Position numbers and translations under genes: made by a program. The notes under the pieces were generated by a model. It did not search any database. It saw only the letters and a program-made list of their open reading frames with translations, and had not been told where the DNA came from. 64,000 nucleotides of DNA. Origin: Cunninghamia lanceolata (lineage: Eukaryota; Streptophyta; Pinopsida; Cupressales; Cupressaceae). The DNA lies in NCBI GenBank assembly GCA_027924645.1, contig BSBN01000293.1, forward strand, positions 10,874,501 to 10,938,500, given 5' to 3'. Below, piece by piece: positions 1-11,250 of the stretch (positions are counted from its first letter, which is position 1; each line of letters starts with the position of its first letter).

Positions 1-2262
1 TGCATGTATGTATCTTTGTATATGTATTGCTGTTTGTATGTACATTTGAATGTGCAAGTGCGAATGTACATTGGTGGGCCCGAAAAATAAGTCAAATCGG
101 CTTCAAAAGGTGAAAAAATTGGTTGTATGCATCTTTGTATGCATATTGGGCTTGTATGTGCAATTTCAGGCGTGAAAAGTGGATGTACATTGAAGATTCT
201 GTTGTAGATTCCTAGAATATTCTGTGCTTGTATATAAAGGTTTGTTTGTTGTTGTTGTATATTTGCATATACAATGGGTATATACAAGCGGTGGATCTCA
301 ATATGTTCAAATCGGGTTAAGCAGTGGTGGGGCTGACATACAAGAAAAAAAATGCAAGTCAATATGCATCGGGTTACAATTGAATATGCAAAGATGAATG
401 TATATCGAGTTGCATATCGGCGGCATACAAAGGAAAGAGATGTGCAAGGAGATACATGCAAGGCAAGAACCAAACGGTGGGGCCCATAAATTATATATAT
501 GCGATTGTATGTTTGCACATGCAATCAAACATACAAGGGCATATACATTCCTATTATACAAGGCCCGGACACGAAAGGAGAATTTGTTGTGGCAGATAAA
601 TGGCTGCGGTCTGCAGGTTGTATATTGCACATTGTATGTGTGATATACAAAGAGATGTGCAAGGAGTTACATGCAAGCTGGACCTGATTGAAATTGCAAT
701 TTGTTTCACAGTATTTTGGGGTCCGCAGTTTGTATGTTAGGTGCATTGTATATGTGATATACAATGGGAGATATAATGAGGTAGATATAAGCCGTATTTC
801 AAAGGTTATTTCAATTTGATTGATAAGTATGTTGCAATCCGTGTTGTATGTATATGCAATGTACAAGGTAATATACAAAGGGGAGATGCAAGCCGGACCC
901 GGTTGAAATTTCAAATTGTTTTATAAGGATTTGGGGTCCGCCTTGTATGTTGGTGATTGTATGTTTATACAATCACATATACAACCACATATGCAAAAGA
1001 AAAGATACATTGGCTCGTCGGCAGGACAACGATTATTAGCGGACACTTCCTGGGTCTTTCCAACGACCGATGAAGATGCATATACCCAGTGATGGAGAAC
1101 CAATTAGTGGCTACCACGTGTCCAGGGTTGGTTGTATGTATATGCTTTTGCATATACAAAATTTGAATGTGCATTAGGTGAAAATGGTAAAAAGGCGAAA
1201 AAGGTAAAATGGAAGAGGGAAAAGTCAGCAATGGAAAAAGGGCACCTATGTGGCGCGATCTCATTGGTTGTGGACTTTTTAAGGCGTTTTGAGGCCATTG
1301 ATCTTGGCAATAGGGAGGAAATCGATGGACCATTTCAAATCTTCAGTGCTGGAGTGTTTTTCTATGTGTTCACTGCATCATTTGAAGTGGGAAGAATTAC
1401 AAAGCATGCAGTTTCCAGAGGCCGCGGGTAGGTTGGCCATTAATGGCAGAATTTGCAGAGGTATGGGTCTTGATTGACAGACCAGCTACCATTTTCAATG
1501 AAAATCTTCAAGTGGTAGCACACCTCCTGATTCCACCTGCTCATTCCTCTTCTTTTCTTAGCTGCATTGAATGTTTTGGGTGCCATTCTGAAGGTACATT
1601 GTATCTAGTAGCATTTTGAGTTGACATTGTACTGAACGCTGAGTGCACATTCTTGCTATAAAAAGCAAACTGTGTTACTCATTGAGGGTTGTTGAAGACT
1701 TGGGCATTTTTTGGAGGAAATAACAAAGAACAAAGTATTTTCTTGGTTGTTCTGTCTCTTTTGAAGTTTATGAGTTGCATTTGAGTGCACACTGCACATA
1801 TGTTTAGTTTCATGTCATTTTTATATGAAAAATGCTCCTTTGCATGTGTTTAGCTATTTGTCTCCATTTGTTGTATGCATCCCTTCTTTTGAATCTGGTT
1901 GCTAAGGGTTTCTTAGATTCTAGGATATAGATTTGCTATATCACATGCTTGATCTGTGACTTCCATTCAAGGAGTGGATTAAACTATTTTAGGTCAAGTA
2001 TGAAGAAGAATGTATGTCAGTTAGGATATTTGTAAGTAGAGGCAGCTAAATACTCAGTCTTGGGTGGTGTTTGTAAGGCAAATACTAATCCTAACCCTTG
2101 AAACTTGAATGCCAGTGCAAATCATTCTCTTGTATACATATAGTTGACTCCTTGCCCTAAGATAGGTACCAGTCTGCTTCTTGTGAAGTAGTTATGATCC
2201 AAAACCCCCTGTCTTGCATCCAAAATATCAAAACAAATCATTTCATAATTCCAACCTGTTAG
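1..2262. repeat. Copy A of a ~2-kb dispersed/tandem repeat
   Basis: This copy begins at or before the window edge. It is recognised by its similarity to 2385-4290. Both copies share a TGTATATGC-rich head, a middle with GGACCC...GGGGTCC blocks, and a tail (A 1571-2262, B 3605-4290) that is nearly collinear, including the sentence-like match TCTGGTTGCTAAGGGTTTC. Copy A is about 300 bp longer because it carries extra internal subrepeats, the GCAAGCYGGACCYG blocks near 673 and 890. No open frame is shared by the two copies, so I read it as non-coding. It could be an unclassified transposon part or a satellite-like duplication. Confidence 0.65.
240..1160. repeat. Cluster of short inverted repeats (TTGTATRT / AYATACAA)
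   Basis: The words TTGTATGT or TTGTATATGC and their reverse complements ACATACAA or GCATATACAA recur many times and form short hairpins. Clear examples are GTATATGC-TTTT-GCATATAC at 1138-1157 and TGATTGTA with TACAATCA at 954-975. The same type of pair recurs in copy B, for example TTGTATATGC-TTTT-GCATGTACAA at 3071-3094. The function is unknown; a structured RNA or a replication-slippage product are both possible. Confidence 0.6.
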
Positions 2263-2384
2263 TTGTGGTGGTGCCTGCATGAACATTCAGGTTTCAAGCA
2301 TTTAAATATGCAGGCACCTTCCCCAAAAAGTCCAAAAAACCTAACACTTTTGGCCTCTATAGTTGAAAAATTACCAAAATCAGT

Positions 2385-4290
2385 TAAGGTGCAAGTGTCT
2401 TTGTATATACAAGGGTGTTTGTATATACATGCTGGTCAAATGTGCAATTGGCAGGTCAGAAATTTCTATTAGCCTTTGAAAAAATGAGTTATATGTGTTT
2501 TTAGATGCATATTGGGCTTAGGATGGTGCATATACAAAGTGGGAATCTTTCACAGATTCCCAGGGATATTCGCTGCTTGTATATCGGCTCTGCTTGTGTA
2601 TCGTGCTTGTATGTGTGAACATACATCAGCTACATGCAGGGGTCTTTGTATCTCCAAGATACAAGCAAAATATACAAAGGCCTGCGACATGCAGAGTGAA
2701 CAGTGCAGTGGAGGTTCATTCGGTGGGGCCCACGGGTATATGCAAGTGGAGTTGTAGATGTTCAACATACAAGGGGTATATGCATATCAAATATTCTAGT
2801 AAGATTCCTTGTTTGTATGTTAGGGAGGTTTGTATGTTTGCCTTTGTATTTTTGACATACAAACAAAATATACATTCACAAGATGCAAGCTGGATTCCAG
2901 GAGGTTTCAAATTTGCCTTATGATGTGGTGAGATTCGCAGTTTGCATGTATGTTGGGTTTGTATATGCAACATACAACTCGATATACAAAGAGGTGACAT
3001 ACAATCCAGATGCGATGGAGGAATGAAATGCAGTGAATGAAATTTGAGATCCGACTTGTATATAAGGTGATTGTATATGCTTTTGCATGTACAAAGCGAT
3101 AAGTGCAAAATGGACATGCAAGCCGGACCCAATTAGAATTCTAATTTGCTCTATAACAGTTTGGGGTCCACCTTGTATGATGAACAGTTGTATATGCATT
3201 TGAGCATGCATATACAAGGGCAAAAAAGGCAAAATCGAAGGGAGAAAAGCCATCGATAGAAACATGAGGTGCCTACATGGTGCAATTTCACTGGCCGATG
3301 ACTTTTCAACATTTTTTGGGTGCTATTGATTGCAGTGATGGGAGGATGATCGACAGTCTTGTTTTGAACTTGTAGCGAACGATTTTTTTCTTGAGCATGT
3401 GCGGCCATTTTTGAGTGGGAAACTTTCAGAGGTACGCCGTTGCTGCATTTCAGAGAGGCTGCGGGTAGTTGAGTCGTTAATGGAAACATATAGAGGCATG
3501 GGCCAATGGTTGAATGGCCAACTACCAGGTTTATGAAAAAAATCTTTGAATAGTGGTGCAGATCCTGAGCTCACCTGCTCTCTTCCTCTGTTTCCCGGCT
3601 GCATGGATTATTTTGAGCGCTAATCTGAAGATGCATTGTATCTGGCGGATTTTTGATTTTCCTTGTAATTAATTTGCTAGAGGTATAGTTTGGCTATATG
3701 AGGGGCAAACTGTGTCATTCATTGGTTGTTGAAGACATGGGCAATTTTTTGTGTGAATAACGAAATACAGATCATTTCCTATTTGTTGTATCTCTGTGGA
3801 GTTTATGAGTTGCATCTGAAGTGTATCTTGTACATGTTTAGTTTCTTGTCATTGTATATGAAAAATGCATTATTGCATGTGTTTATCTATCTGTCTCCAT
3901 TTGTTGTATGCATTTTCTTCTTTTGAATCTGGTTGCTAAGGGTTTCTCAGATTCTAGGGTATAGTCTTGCTATACCACATGCTTAATCTGTAACTTCCAT
4001 TCAAGGAGTGGATCAAACCATTTTTGGTTGAGTGTGGAGGAGATTGTATGTCAGTTGGGATATCCATAAGAAGAGACAGTTAAATACCCATTCTTGGGTG
4101 ATGTTTGTAAGGCAATCATCAATCTAACCCCTTGAAACTTGAATGCCAGTTGTAAGCCATTCTTATGTATACATCTAGTTGACTCCTTGCCCTGAGATAG
4201 GCACCAGTCTGCCCTTGTGAAGTAGTTATGATCCAAAACCCCTATCTTGCATCCAAACCATCAAACCAACCATTCCATAATTTCAACTTC
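2385..4290. repeat. Copy B of the ~2-kb repeat
   Basis: This is a direct-orientation copy of the 1-2262 repeat. The offset is about 2365 bp at the head and about 2028 bp at the tail, so the copies differ by indels as well as substitutions. The 2263-2384 stretch between them matches neither copy clearly. The copies are old, roughly 75-85 percent identical by eye, and no gene is visible in either strand. Confidence 0.65.
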
Positions 4291-4294
4291 TTAG

Positions 4295-4938
4295 TTGTAG
4301 GAGTAGAATTAGGAACCCCCTGCATGCTCTCAGCCTAAACCAGACAAATATGTCCAAGAATGTTTCTAACCTTGTGATTTGTCATACAAATCTTGGTCCA
4401 CACATGAGAGTATTCTGCCTGTTCTAAAAAGCTAAATCTTTCTGTCATTGGGTGAGTCAAAGTGTCAAATCTTTAGCTAATAGGGATACCCCCCTTGGTG
4501 TGGCAAAACTAGAAGTGAAGGGGAGGTAGCTCACGCAACATCTTGTATTTGTTGGCCGAATATGCTTGTGCATTGGAACTGGTGAACCCATATGCTGATT
4601 CAAAGATAAATACCAACAAGTTGTAGGAGTAGAAATAGGACCTCTGCATACTCTCATCCACAACCAGTTAGATTTGTCCAAGAAAGTTGCCAACCTTGTG
4701 ATCTATCATGCAAATCTTGGTCCATACATGAGAGTATTCTGCCTATTGTAGTAACGCTAAATCCTTCTATTGGGTGAGTCAAGGTCAAATCTTTAGCTAT
4801 AGGGATACCCCCCTTAGTGTGGCAAAACCGGAAGTGAAGGGGAGGAAGATCACGCAACCTCCTATATTTGTTGGCCGAATCTGCCTATGCATTAGAACTG
4901 GTAAACCCTCTACCGATTCAGAGAGAATGACCAATACC
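4295..4938. repeat. Two tandem copies of a ~326-bp unit
   Basis: TTGTAGGAGTAGAA starts at both 4295 and 4621, giving a 326-bp period. Each unit runs through TACATGAGAGTATTCTGCC-type sequence, AGGGATACCCCCCTT, and TTTGTTGGCCGAAT to its end. The second copy ends inside the 3' end of the minus-strand gag-like ORF (4918-5526), so the duplication may have arisen within the retroelement internal region. Confidence 0.75.
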
Positions 4939-5526
4939 TTTCTTGAAACTTGGGATTTTGTACTTGGGAGGCTCTTCCTTCACATGTTGATCCAAAATGA
5001 AAGAGTCTGATTGGGCTTCTATCTTTTGTGCTTGGGCAAGCAATAACCTCATTTGCTCTTGTTTGGTAGCAATCTCTTTTGCAAGAGACTCTTCATATTG
5101 CTCCCTTTGGTAATCCATCTCTTCTTGATAAGGCAACTCTTCTTCATAAGCCAACTCTTGTTGGAAGTCATACTTTTGGTCTCCTTCAATTTCACTCATT
5201 TGCCTTTGAAAATCCAACATGATGTCCTTGATACTTATGTTATCAGCATTTGAAGGTTGGATATGAGGGTAACTACACTGATTGGAGACAAAATGGCCTT
5301 TTTGTGGTTGATTAAAAGGCTGCCAAGAAGATTGAGCTGGGGTGGGTGGGTGGTAAGCATGATAAGAATGCTGATGAACTGTTGTTATAGGGTCATTTGG
5401 GACAAAACCAGCAAGTTGTTCTATTTGGTATGGCTGGTAAGAAGAGATAAAAGAAGTTTTTTCATGAAATGGAGGGTGATGAAAGACATTTCCATAAAAT
5501 GAAGATATTATGTAGCATTCAAGCAA
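4918..5526 (-). CDS. Gag-like ORF of a gypsy-type element, 202 aa, probably a fragment
   Basis: This open frame of 202 residues on the minus strand starts at an ATG about 240 bp downstream of a putative LTR end and PBS (5743-5766), which is the position expected for gag. The N-terminal half is rich in H, P, Q and Y, with clusters such as HSYHAYHPPTP. The second half (about residues 115-175) is a charged E/Q helix with repeated YEEELPYQEEMDYQ-type units, likely a coiled coil. No zinc knuckle or protease is present, and no pol follows: the frame stops at the edge of the 326-bp tandem repeat. It therefore looks like the N-terminal piece of a gag whose remainder is lost. The assignment rests mainly on context; the domain itself is not one I recognise with certainty. 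Confidence 0.45.
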   Translation of the reverse strand: MLECYIISSFYGNVFHHPPFHEKTSFISSYQPYQIEQLAGFVPNDPITTVHQHSYHAYHPPTPAQSSWQPFNQPQKGHFVSNQCSYPHIQPSNADNISIKDIMLDFQRQMSEIEGDQKYDFQQELAYEEELPYQEEMDYQREQYEESLAKEIATKQEQMRLLLAQAQKIEAQSDSFILDQHVKEEPPKYKIPSFKKGIGHSL

Positions 5527-5742
5527 ATTGGAAACTCATTGAACTATCATAAAATTAGAATTATTAAGACTAATTTTTGCAAGAATTTGATAACATACCA
5601 GCACTTGGTCTTCTTGAAACTAGTAGAATAACTTGTAGATTTGCCAAGTGTGTGAATATTGCCTCCAAAGGCTGATGTTGTTGACATACATACCAAATAT
5701 CAACAATGAATAGAGGACTTGCAGACTATGATAGTCCAATTT

Positions 5743-5760
5743 GTCCCACCGAGCGTGCCA
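5743..5760 (-). other. Putative primer-binding site, minus strand
   Basis: Read on the minus strand the sequence is TGGCACGCTCGGTGGGAC, starting 5 nt after the CA end of the LTR-like block. Its complement has the geometry of a tRNA 3' end: CCA, a discriminator base, a 7-nt acceptor strand and a 5-nt T stem. I cannot name the tRNA without a search. Confidence 0.55.
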
Positions 5761-5765
5761 AAAAC

Positions 5766-5994
5766 TGTTATCACCTAAATACATACCCTTCCGAAGTTGC
5801 AGAACTTAGCTTAATTGGTGAAACATGGGATCCTTTTCAGGTTCATGGGTTACCTATGATGAAAAGGAACCTCTAGAGTGAGTTGGTTCTCTTGGTTCTA
5901 TCACCTAGTCTAACCTATTTTACTACTTCACTTGATGGAAAAGGTAGAAAGAATTGCTTGAAATGAACCTATGACTAAGGTGATGCACCAAAAT
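5766..5994 (+). repeat. Left terminal inverted repeat of the 5766-10327 block
   Basis: It pairs in inverted orientation with 10092-10327. It runs from TGTTATCACC to AAGGTGATGCACCAAAATG. Conserved islands are the outer ACCCTTNC region, GATGAAACAT-like sequence, GAGTTGGTTCTC and CTATCACCTAGTCTAACC. Confidence 0.75.
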
Positions 5995-8900
5995 GTGTTT
6001 GTTTGAGACCCTAGACTATAGTTTTGACTTACAACTAATCAATGTTTCAGTTGTTTATGCACAACATAAGTGTTTGACATACCTATGTATAAGTATTTTA
6101 TTAGAAGGTTTGTGTTTTTGCAGTTTTAGAAAGGAAGAAAGTATGTTTTCTTCACAATCTAACATCTATTTGAACTGTGACACAAACAATAACCTACACA
6201 AATATATCTTTTCTTCTTGAAAATGATGGAAATAAGACACTCATTTAAGGATTTGCACATAAAAATCACAAAAATGCCATCAATTACCTCACACACACAA
6301 CCAGGATAGAAACTTTGAAGGCCAAAATGCTTGCTTTATTGATAGAAGATGAGTTTACAATAGTACATGATCTAAAATCTATATTTTTTGCTTGAAAATG
6401 TGTTACAATGAATGATGTTCTACAACAAGATCTAAGTTACAATCTTTTGTTTTTTGCCTCTTATAGCACAAAAACATGAAAGAACTAGTGAAAAATGTTG
6501 CCTATGGGTCCTCTATCTCATCCCAAGCATAGGAGAGAATATAGGGACTACTTTTGACTAAGTCACAAAGCCTTAAAAGTAGCAAACCTATTTTGGACGC
6601 CGAAGAAGAGTCCTAGTTTGATTTGGTCTTCAAAAGTAGTTGTTTGACTTCTTTAGCTCCTTGAAATGCTCCATTGTGGCTTGAAGAGTGGAGGTAGTTG
6701 GGATGTGCATCCCTGAAAAGTGGAACTGCTCCTTGGAAAGCTCCAACACCTGCCCATTCTTCCCTAGATGCTTGCATGATGGTCAAACTTCCTTTAGTAC
6801 TATCACAACTGCCCAAACTTATTCATGAATGCTTGGTAATGCTGTATCATCTCATCCTAACTGACCATTACATTTTATAGGACATGTGCTTCATGTGGTT
6901 GATGTCATTATGACTCCTTGAGGATGTGGAAAAGGTTATAAAACTTGCAACTGTCTCTAAACTGCCCATTTCTGAACATTCTTTTACTTGACAATATCTT
7001 TGTTGATCATTAGATACTGATGCAAGCCTTAAATATGAAGTTCTAGGTCTAAAATACTTTCAGAATGACTATTTGTGCTGTTGGAGTCACAAAAAGATCA
7101 TCTTTCCTTTACTGATTTGAATAAAATGAGAAAGCAAGGTATATTTCAACTAGATTGAAATACACAATGTGTATTTCAACTTTGTTGCTTGCTGGGTTAT
7201 CTAGAGGTGCCATGTCTTCATGGTAACAATGGTGGTCTTATGGCTTTTCTTTTGAGTCAATCTCACTCAATCAATGTCTAGTTGGCATTGTCAATGTTTT
7301 TTCATCGCATCTTTCTTGTTTTGTAGAGCTCCTGTATCTCCTCTTTCAGGTGACTGTTCCTCTATTCCTTGCATGCATTTATTGGTGACTATCCTCTTAG
7401 GTTCACTACCATACTGTCTCAAGCCTTTAATAATTTCCTTTTATCCATTGTGGACTGCCTACCATCATTCTATTGTCACACAGTCAACAAGACTGTTACA
7501 CATTCTTTGGTATGACTGTTCTTTGCTTTGTGACATCTCATTGTTTGGTCCTTCTTTTTATCACAATCTTGTTAGACTATTCTTTTCCATTTAGGATTGC
7601 TTTATCAATATTTTGTAGGACTATTTGATCAGTCTTGTTAGGACTATTTCGTCAGCTTTGACTGTTCCTAAGAACTTGTAGTGTCATCTCTTTCTTGGCA
7701 GACCCTAATTGTAAGTATGGCATTGTTTCCCTTTCACTATTTATAGTATATGCATACTATTCCACAAACTTGTAGGTTACACAATACTTCCCTTTGTTTA
7801 CCTTTCACATGGTGACTTATTTTCTTGAGGACATGATTCAATGACTATGCCAGATCATCCTTGAAGATTGAGATGAACTTCTTGCAAATGACACCTCTAG
7901 ATATGTAATAAAAATCCTATGTGAATGGTGATACTTCTAAAGGACTCCTCACCTGTAGATGGGTAGTGAAGACTTGTAGGAGGATCAGTAGGGTAATCCA
8001 CTATTAAAACTTGAATTTTGTCAAAGTTGTTGACACCTTATTCAAGTTGTAGACCTCATTTTGACATAGGTTTTTTAATAGGATACCCTAACTTCAATAA
8101 AGTTTGAACAACTTGACAATCACTCTGAGCTCACTTCCATTACCCAACTAGCTTTCATATCTTACTATCTTAGACATAGGAAACCCTACATGGAGCTCCC
8201 ATGAGTGACACAAGTGAAGTCAATAATGATTTAAACGTATTCACTAACTATGTAGAGTTGAAAGGAGTTTAATTGAGGTTTGGGACCTATTTAAATAGTA
8301 CACTTGGCAAATTTGAAACTGTCTTTGCACATTATGGGCTTTACTCACCTTAACATTAATACATACCCATACCCACTGTTAAACTTGTGATCACTGTTCT
8401 TATTTTATCAGTATCATGCTCTCGTTATTCATTGTCAAGGATAGTTTCTAGTTAAGGATTGTTTATTACAGTCATCATTGATTGCTTCTCATGACTACTG
8501 TGCCAATGATCCCTTGTCATGACTTCTTTCTATCCTCATCACACCTCTATGTACTATTCAAACTTTGCATGGCTAAAGATGTAAGCCTCTTATGACTGCT
8601 TCACACTGCCTCATGGCTGTTATTCATGCAGTCCCTTATGACTTTTGCGGCACCAGAAGAATGTATATTATTTCTTGACTATCATCATGTAGTCCCTTAT
8701 GACTATTATCCCTTTTGTATGCTTCCTACAAACCCTATAGGTAAATGTGTAGAGTCTGTAAATCTTGACAAAGTCTTCCATATGGTTTATCAAATTTATC
8801 TATGATCATAAGACTTCAGTGTTTGTTTCAGGGTTGGTGAAAAGATTCCATTGTTCTACATCATTGTTTCATTGTATATCTTCCCTATTCCCACTTTCAA

Positions 8901-10091
8901 ACATGATCTCTTCTTAAGTAATATACATTGTGTCCTCAAATATCACAATGGCCTTTGGACAAGAACAAACCATCTAAGACTGGTATGTGATTGCTTCCTA
9001 AATTTCTCCCAGCTTTCTAAAAACCAAATAGTCTCATGTCTTCTTGACCATCTGAGTATGTGCATTATCTCTTTGCTATGTTTGTTTGCTAAGAGCATAT
9101 ATATCCTTGTTTGCTGCTCCTTCAAAAAGGTTGGAGGCTGCACTTTACATAGTATAAACTCTACTTTCCTGTATTAGTATGATGTCTCTTAGCTTGACAT
9201 GACTGAACCCAAAACCATAAATACTAGTGCATACCTCTTTCCATGTCTCCATGGGATGTCACAGTCACGCAGTAACCATCTTTAAACCGGTTAAGGCCTT
9301 ATTCATGTTTGTCAAGAGCCCATACAAATATCTATTTGTGTTGGTTGCTCTTTTCTTCTTAAAGTAGTCTGTTGCCTCTTCTGCATGGAATGTTCTTGTT
9401 GCCTTCCAATACTCTTTATTGATTGCTGACTGTCATGTTATTCCAGTCATTATTTCTTCTCTTTTTCAACTATGTGGAATGTCTTTTGGACACTCCTGTG
9501 TTTCACTTGACAGAGATGACTTCTGTACCTTTCATGTGCATACCTTTGACACACATTTCTAACACCTAATGAGATAGTTCTTTCTTGTTTTGGAGCTCTA
9601 GATGTAGGAAAATAGAGCATTGTAACTCAAAAAACCAATTTTCTGCTCATTCTTGGAGCCATGTATTGTAACCTATGAATGTTCTTTCTAGAAAAAGAGT
9701 GAGCATTGTAACTATTTTTAGACCTGTATGTTTTTTTTGAACATTGTGATTAATAAATACAAGCTATTTTTACCTTCTCAAAACTGTTTCATTGTGCAAG
9801 CTACAAAATTGTTGATGTAATCTTTTTGGTGATGCTTCTTCCCCTTGATTTCTATCCCATTTTCATTGCCTTTTATGCAGAAATATGTACTTTTGCAGGT
9901 CATTTCTTGTGTTTAACCAGCTAAGGGCAAAGCTTAAGTTTTGAAACCATTTCTACTTCATTCTAAATTTTATCCTAGATATCAAACCTAGCCATGAAAT
10001 ACTTATGTAAGAGTCATGAAATTTTGGGCTGTGTATGTTAAAGTTTAAGTTGTTGATATATTGTGTTCATTTAAACAAGTGCAAGTCAAAA

Positions 10092-10327
10092 ATCATTTGG
10101 TGTATCACCTTAGATCTTAGGTTTTCATTTTCATGTCATTCCTATCTCTTTCCTTTTCGAAAAATAGTGGTTTAAAATAGGTTAGACTAGGTGATAGAAC
10201 CAGGAGAACCAACTCACTTTGGAGGTTAACTCCCACAACTTGAGCCCACAATTAGGGGAGTTATTGCATGTTTCATCAATACGTTGAGTCTTGCGACTTA
10301 GTAAGGGTGTACTATTTGGTGATAACA
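10092..10327 (-). repeat. Right terminal inverted repeat of the 5766-10327 block
   Basis: This is the reverse-complement partner of 5766-5994. It begins at CATTTGGTGTATCACCTTAG and ends GGTGATAACA. Identity is patchy, with long matching islands separated by diverged stretches, so the inverted arrangement is old. Confidence 0.75.
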
Positions 10328-11245
10328 ATCATACCTTTCCTTGATCTTCTATCACTGCATTAAACCATTCACTATCTGTTCATCTCTAAGATCATGAAGC
10401 ATCACACAAAATTCATCTCTGTCGTCCAACAAATTAGTTTTCACCTAATTAATCATTACTCACATGAAGGAACAAGAAAATTTATTCACAAGAATGCTCT
10501 TCTCTGTCTTAAAATTACTACACATTGGTCCTCTCACTTTTTCCTCAGTTATATGTTTTTTGCATACTCTTAAAACCTATCTCTCACAGAAAAAGCATCA
10601 CAGACATCATCATCGAGAAGATCATCAAACATACTCTAACAACATTTAGAAAACTACCCACCAACTTCTGTTTCAAACTGATAGTTTCATCGAATCAGAA
10701 GGCAGTTACAAAACCTAACAAAGTAACTGCATTACATAGTCTACTCCCGAATGCCTACCAAAGATTAACCACTAAGAATATCCATTGTCATTTAAAAAAC
10801 TTTCAACTTGCATCGTTGATCATGTAGTTTGTGCTGTTGATAGATTGAATAACCTCCTTTGATTTTCTTTTTGGCGCTCACTGAAGAAGCACTTAATCAG
10901 AGAGGGTTGGTTGCTCTAGAAAGGGCCGGTCAAAGGCACGTTTTGGGACCCCTTAAGTTGTAACTTAAGTGGGAGGTCACCGTTATTTGCAAGTCACTTT
11001 TAAAACATAACATAAAGTGAATTCCCATCATAAGACTTATGTATAAGTCTTTTGATATTTATGAATTGTGTCTCCAACTTAAAATAAAACCCTAACTAGT
11101 TTTAGGGTTTAAGCCTACAACTAAACACAAAACCCTAACTTGCCTCAGTTGCAGAACCATACCACTACTATAAAATGAGCAACCCATTAGACATAATAAA
11201 GAATAAATGATTAACAATATAAACTATAAATCACCTTTGGAAGCC
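10328..11245. other. No gene seen; flank of the copia insertion
   Basis: I see no coding region with family resemblance here. A CTTAAGTT-GT-AACTTAAG near-palindrome lies near 10954. An ACTATAAAATGAG TATA-like sequence is found near 11169. This sequence was originally contiguous with 36185 onward, before the copia element duplicated CTAAT. Confidence 0.5.
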
Positions 11246-11250
11246 CTAAT
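11246..11250. repeat. Target-site duplication CTAAT (left) of copia element 1
   Basis: CTAAT immediately precedes TGTTGAAATA at 11251 and is repeated at 36180-36184, right after the other LTR. Confidence 0.85.

Larger units (their letters stand above)
5766..10327 (-). mobile_element. 4.56-kb LTR-like block with inverted termini (TGTTATCACC...GGTGATAACA)
   Basis: The block starts TGTTATCACC and ends GGTGATAACA. Its terminal 230 bp or so are inverted repeats of each other, for example GAGTTGGTTCTC and CTATCACCTAGTCTAACC shared in opposite orientation at about 5880-5930 and 10170-10220. A PBS-like site and a gag-like ORF follow on the minus strand, so I favour the 5' LTR of a minus-strand gypsy element. 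The alternative is a DNA transposon with long terminal inverted repeats (TIRs): no target-site duplication is visible (AAAAC before, ATCAT after). The interior (6000-10090) has no convincing coding region. It holds scattered degenerate copies of a CCCTTATGACT-like word (7330-8720), but no transposase. Confidence 0.5.

Noticed and set aside
307..1477. Overlapping short frames in the first repeat (both strands)
   Set aside because: They come from TGTATATGCA-rich palindromic sequence. They are not conserved in copy B and have no family.
5743..5760. A tRNA gene at the PBS-like site
   Set aside because: Only an acceptor/T-stem-like half is present; no D arm or anticodon arm is next to it.
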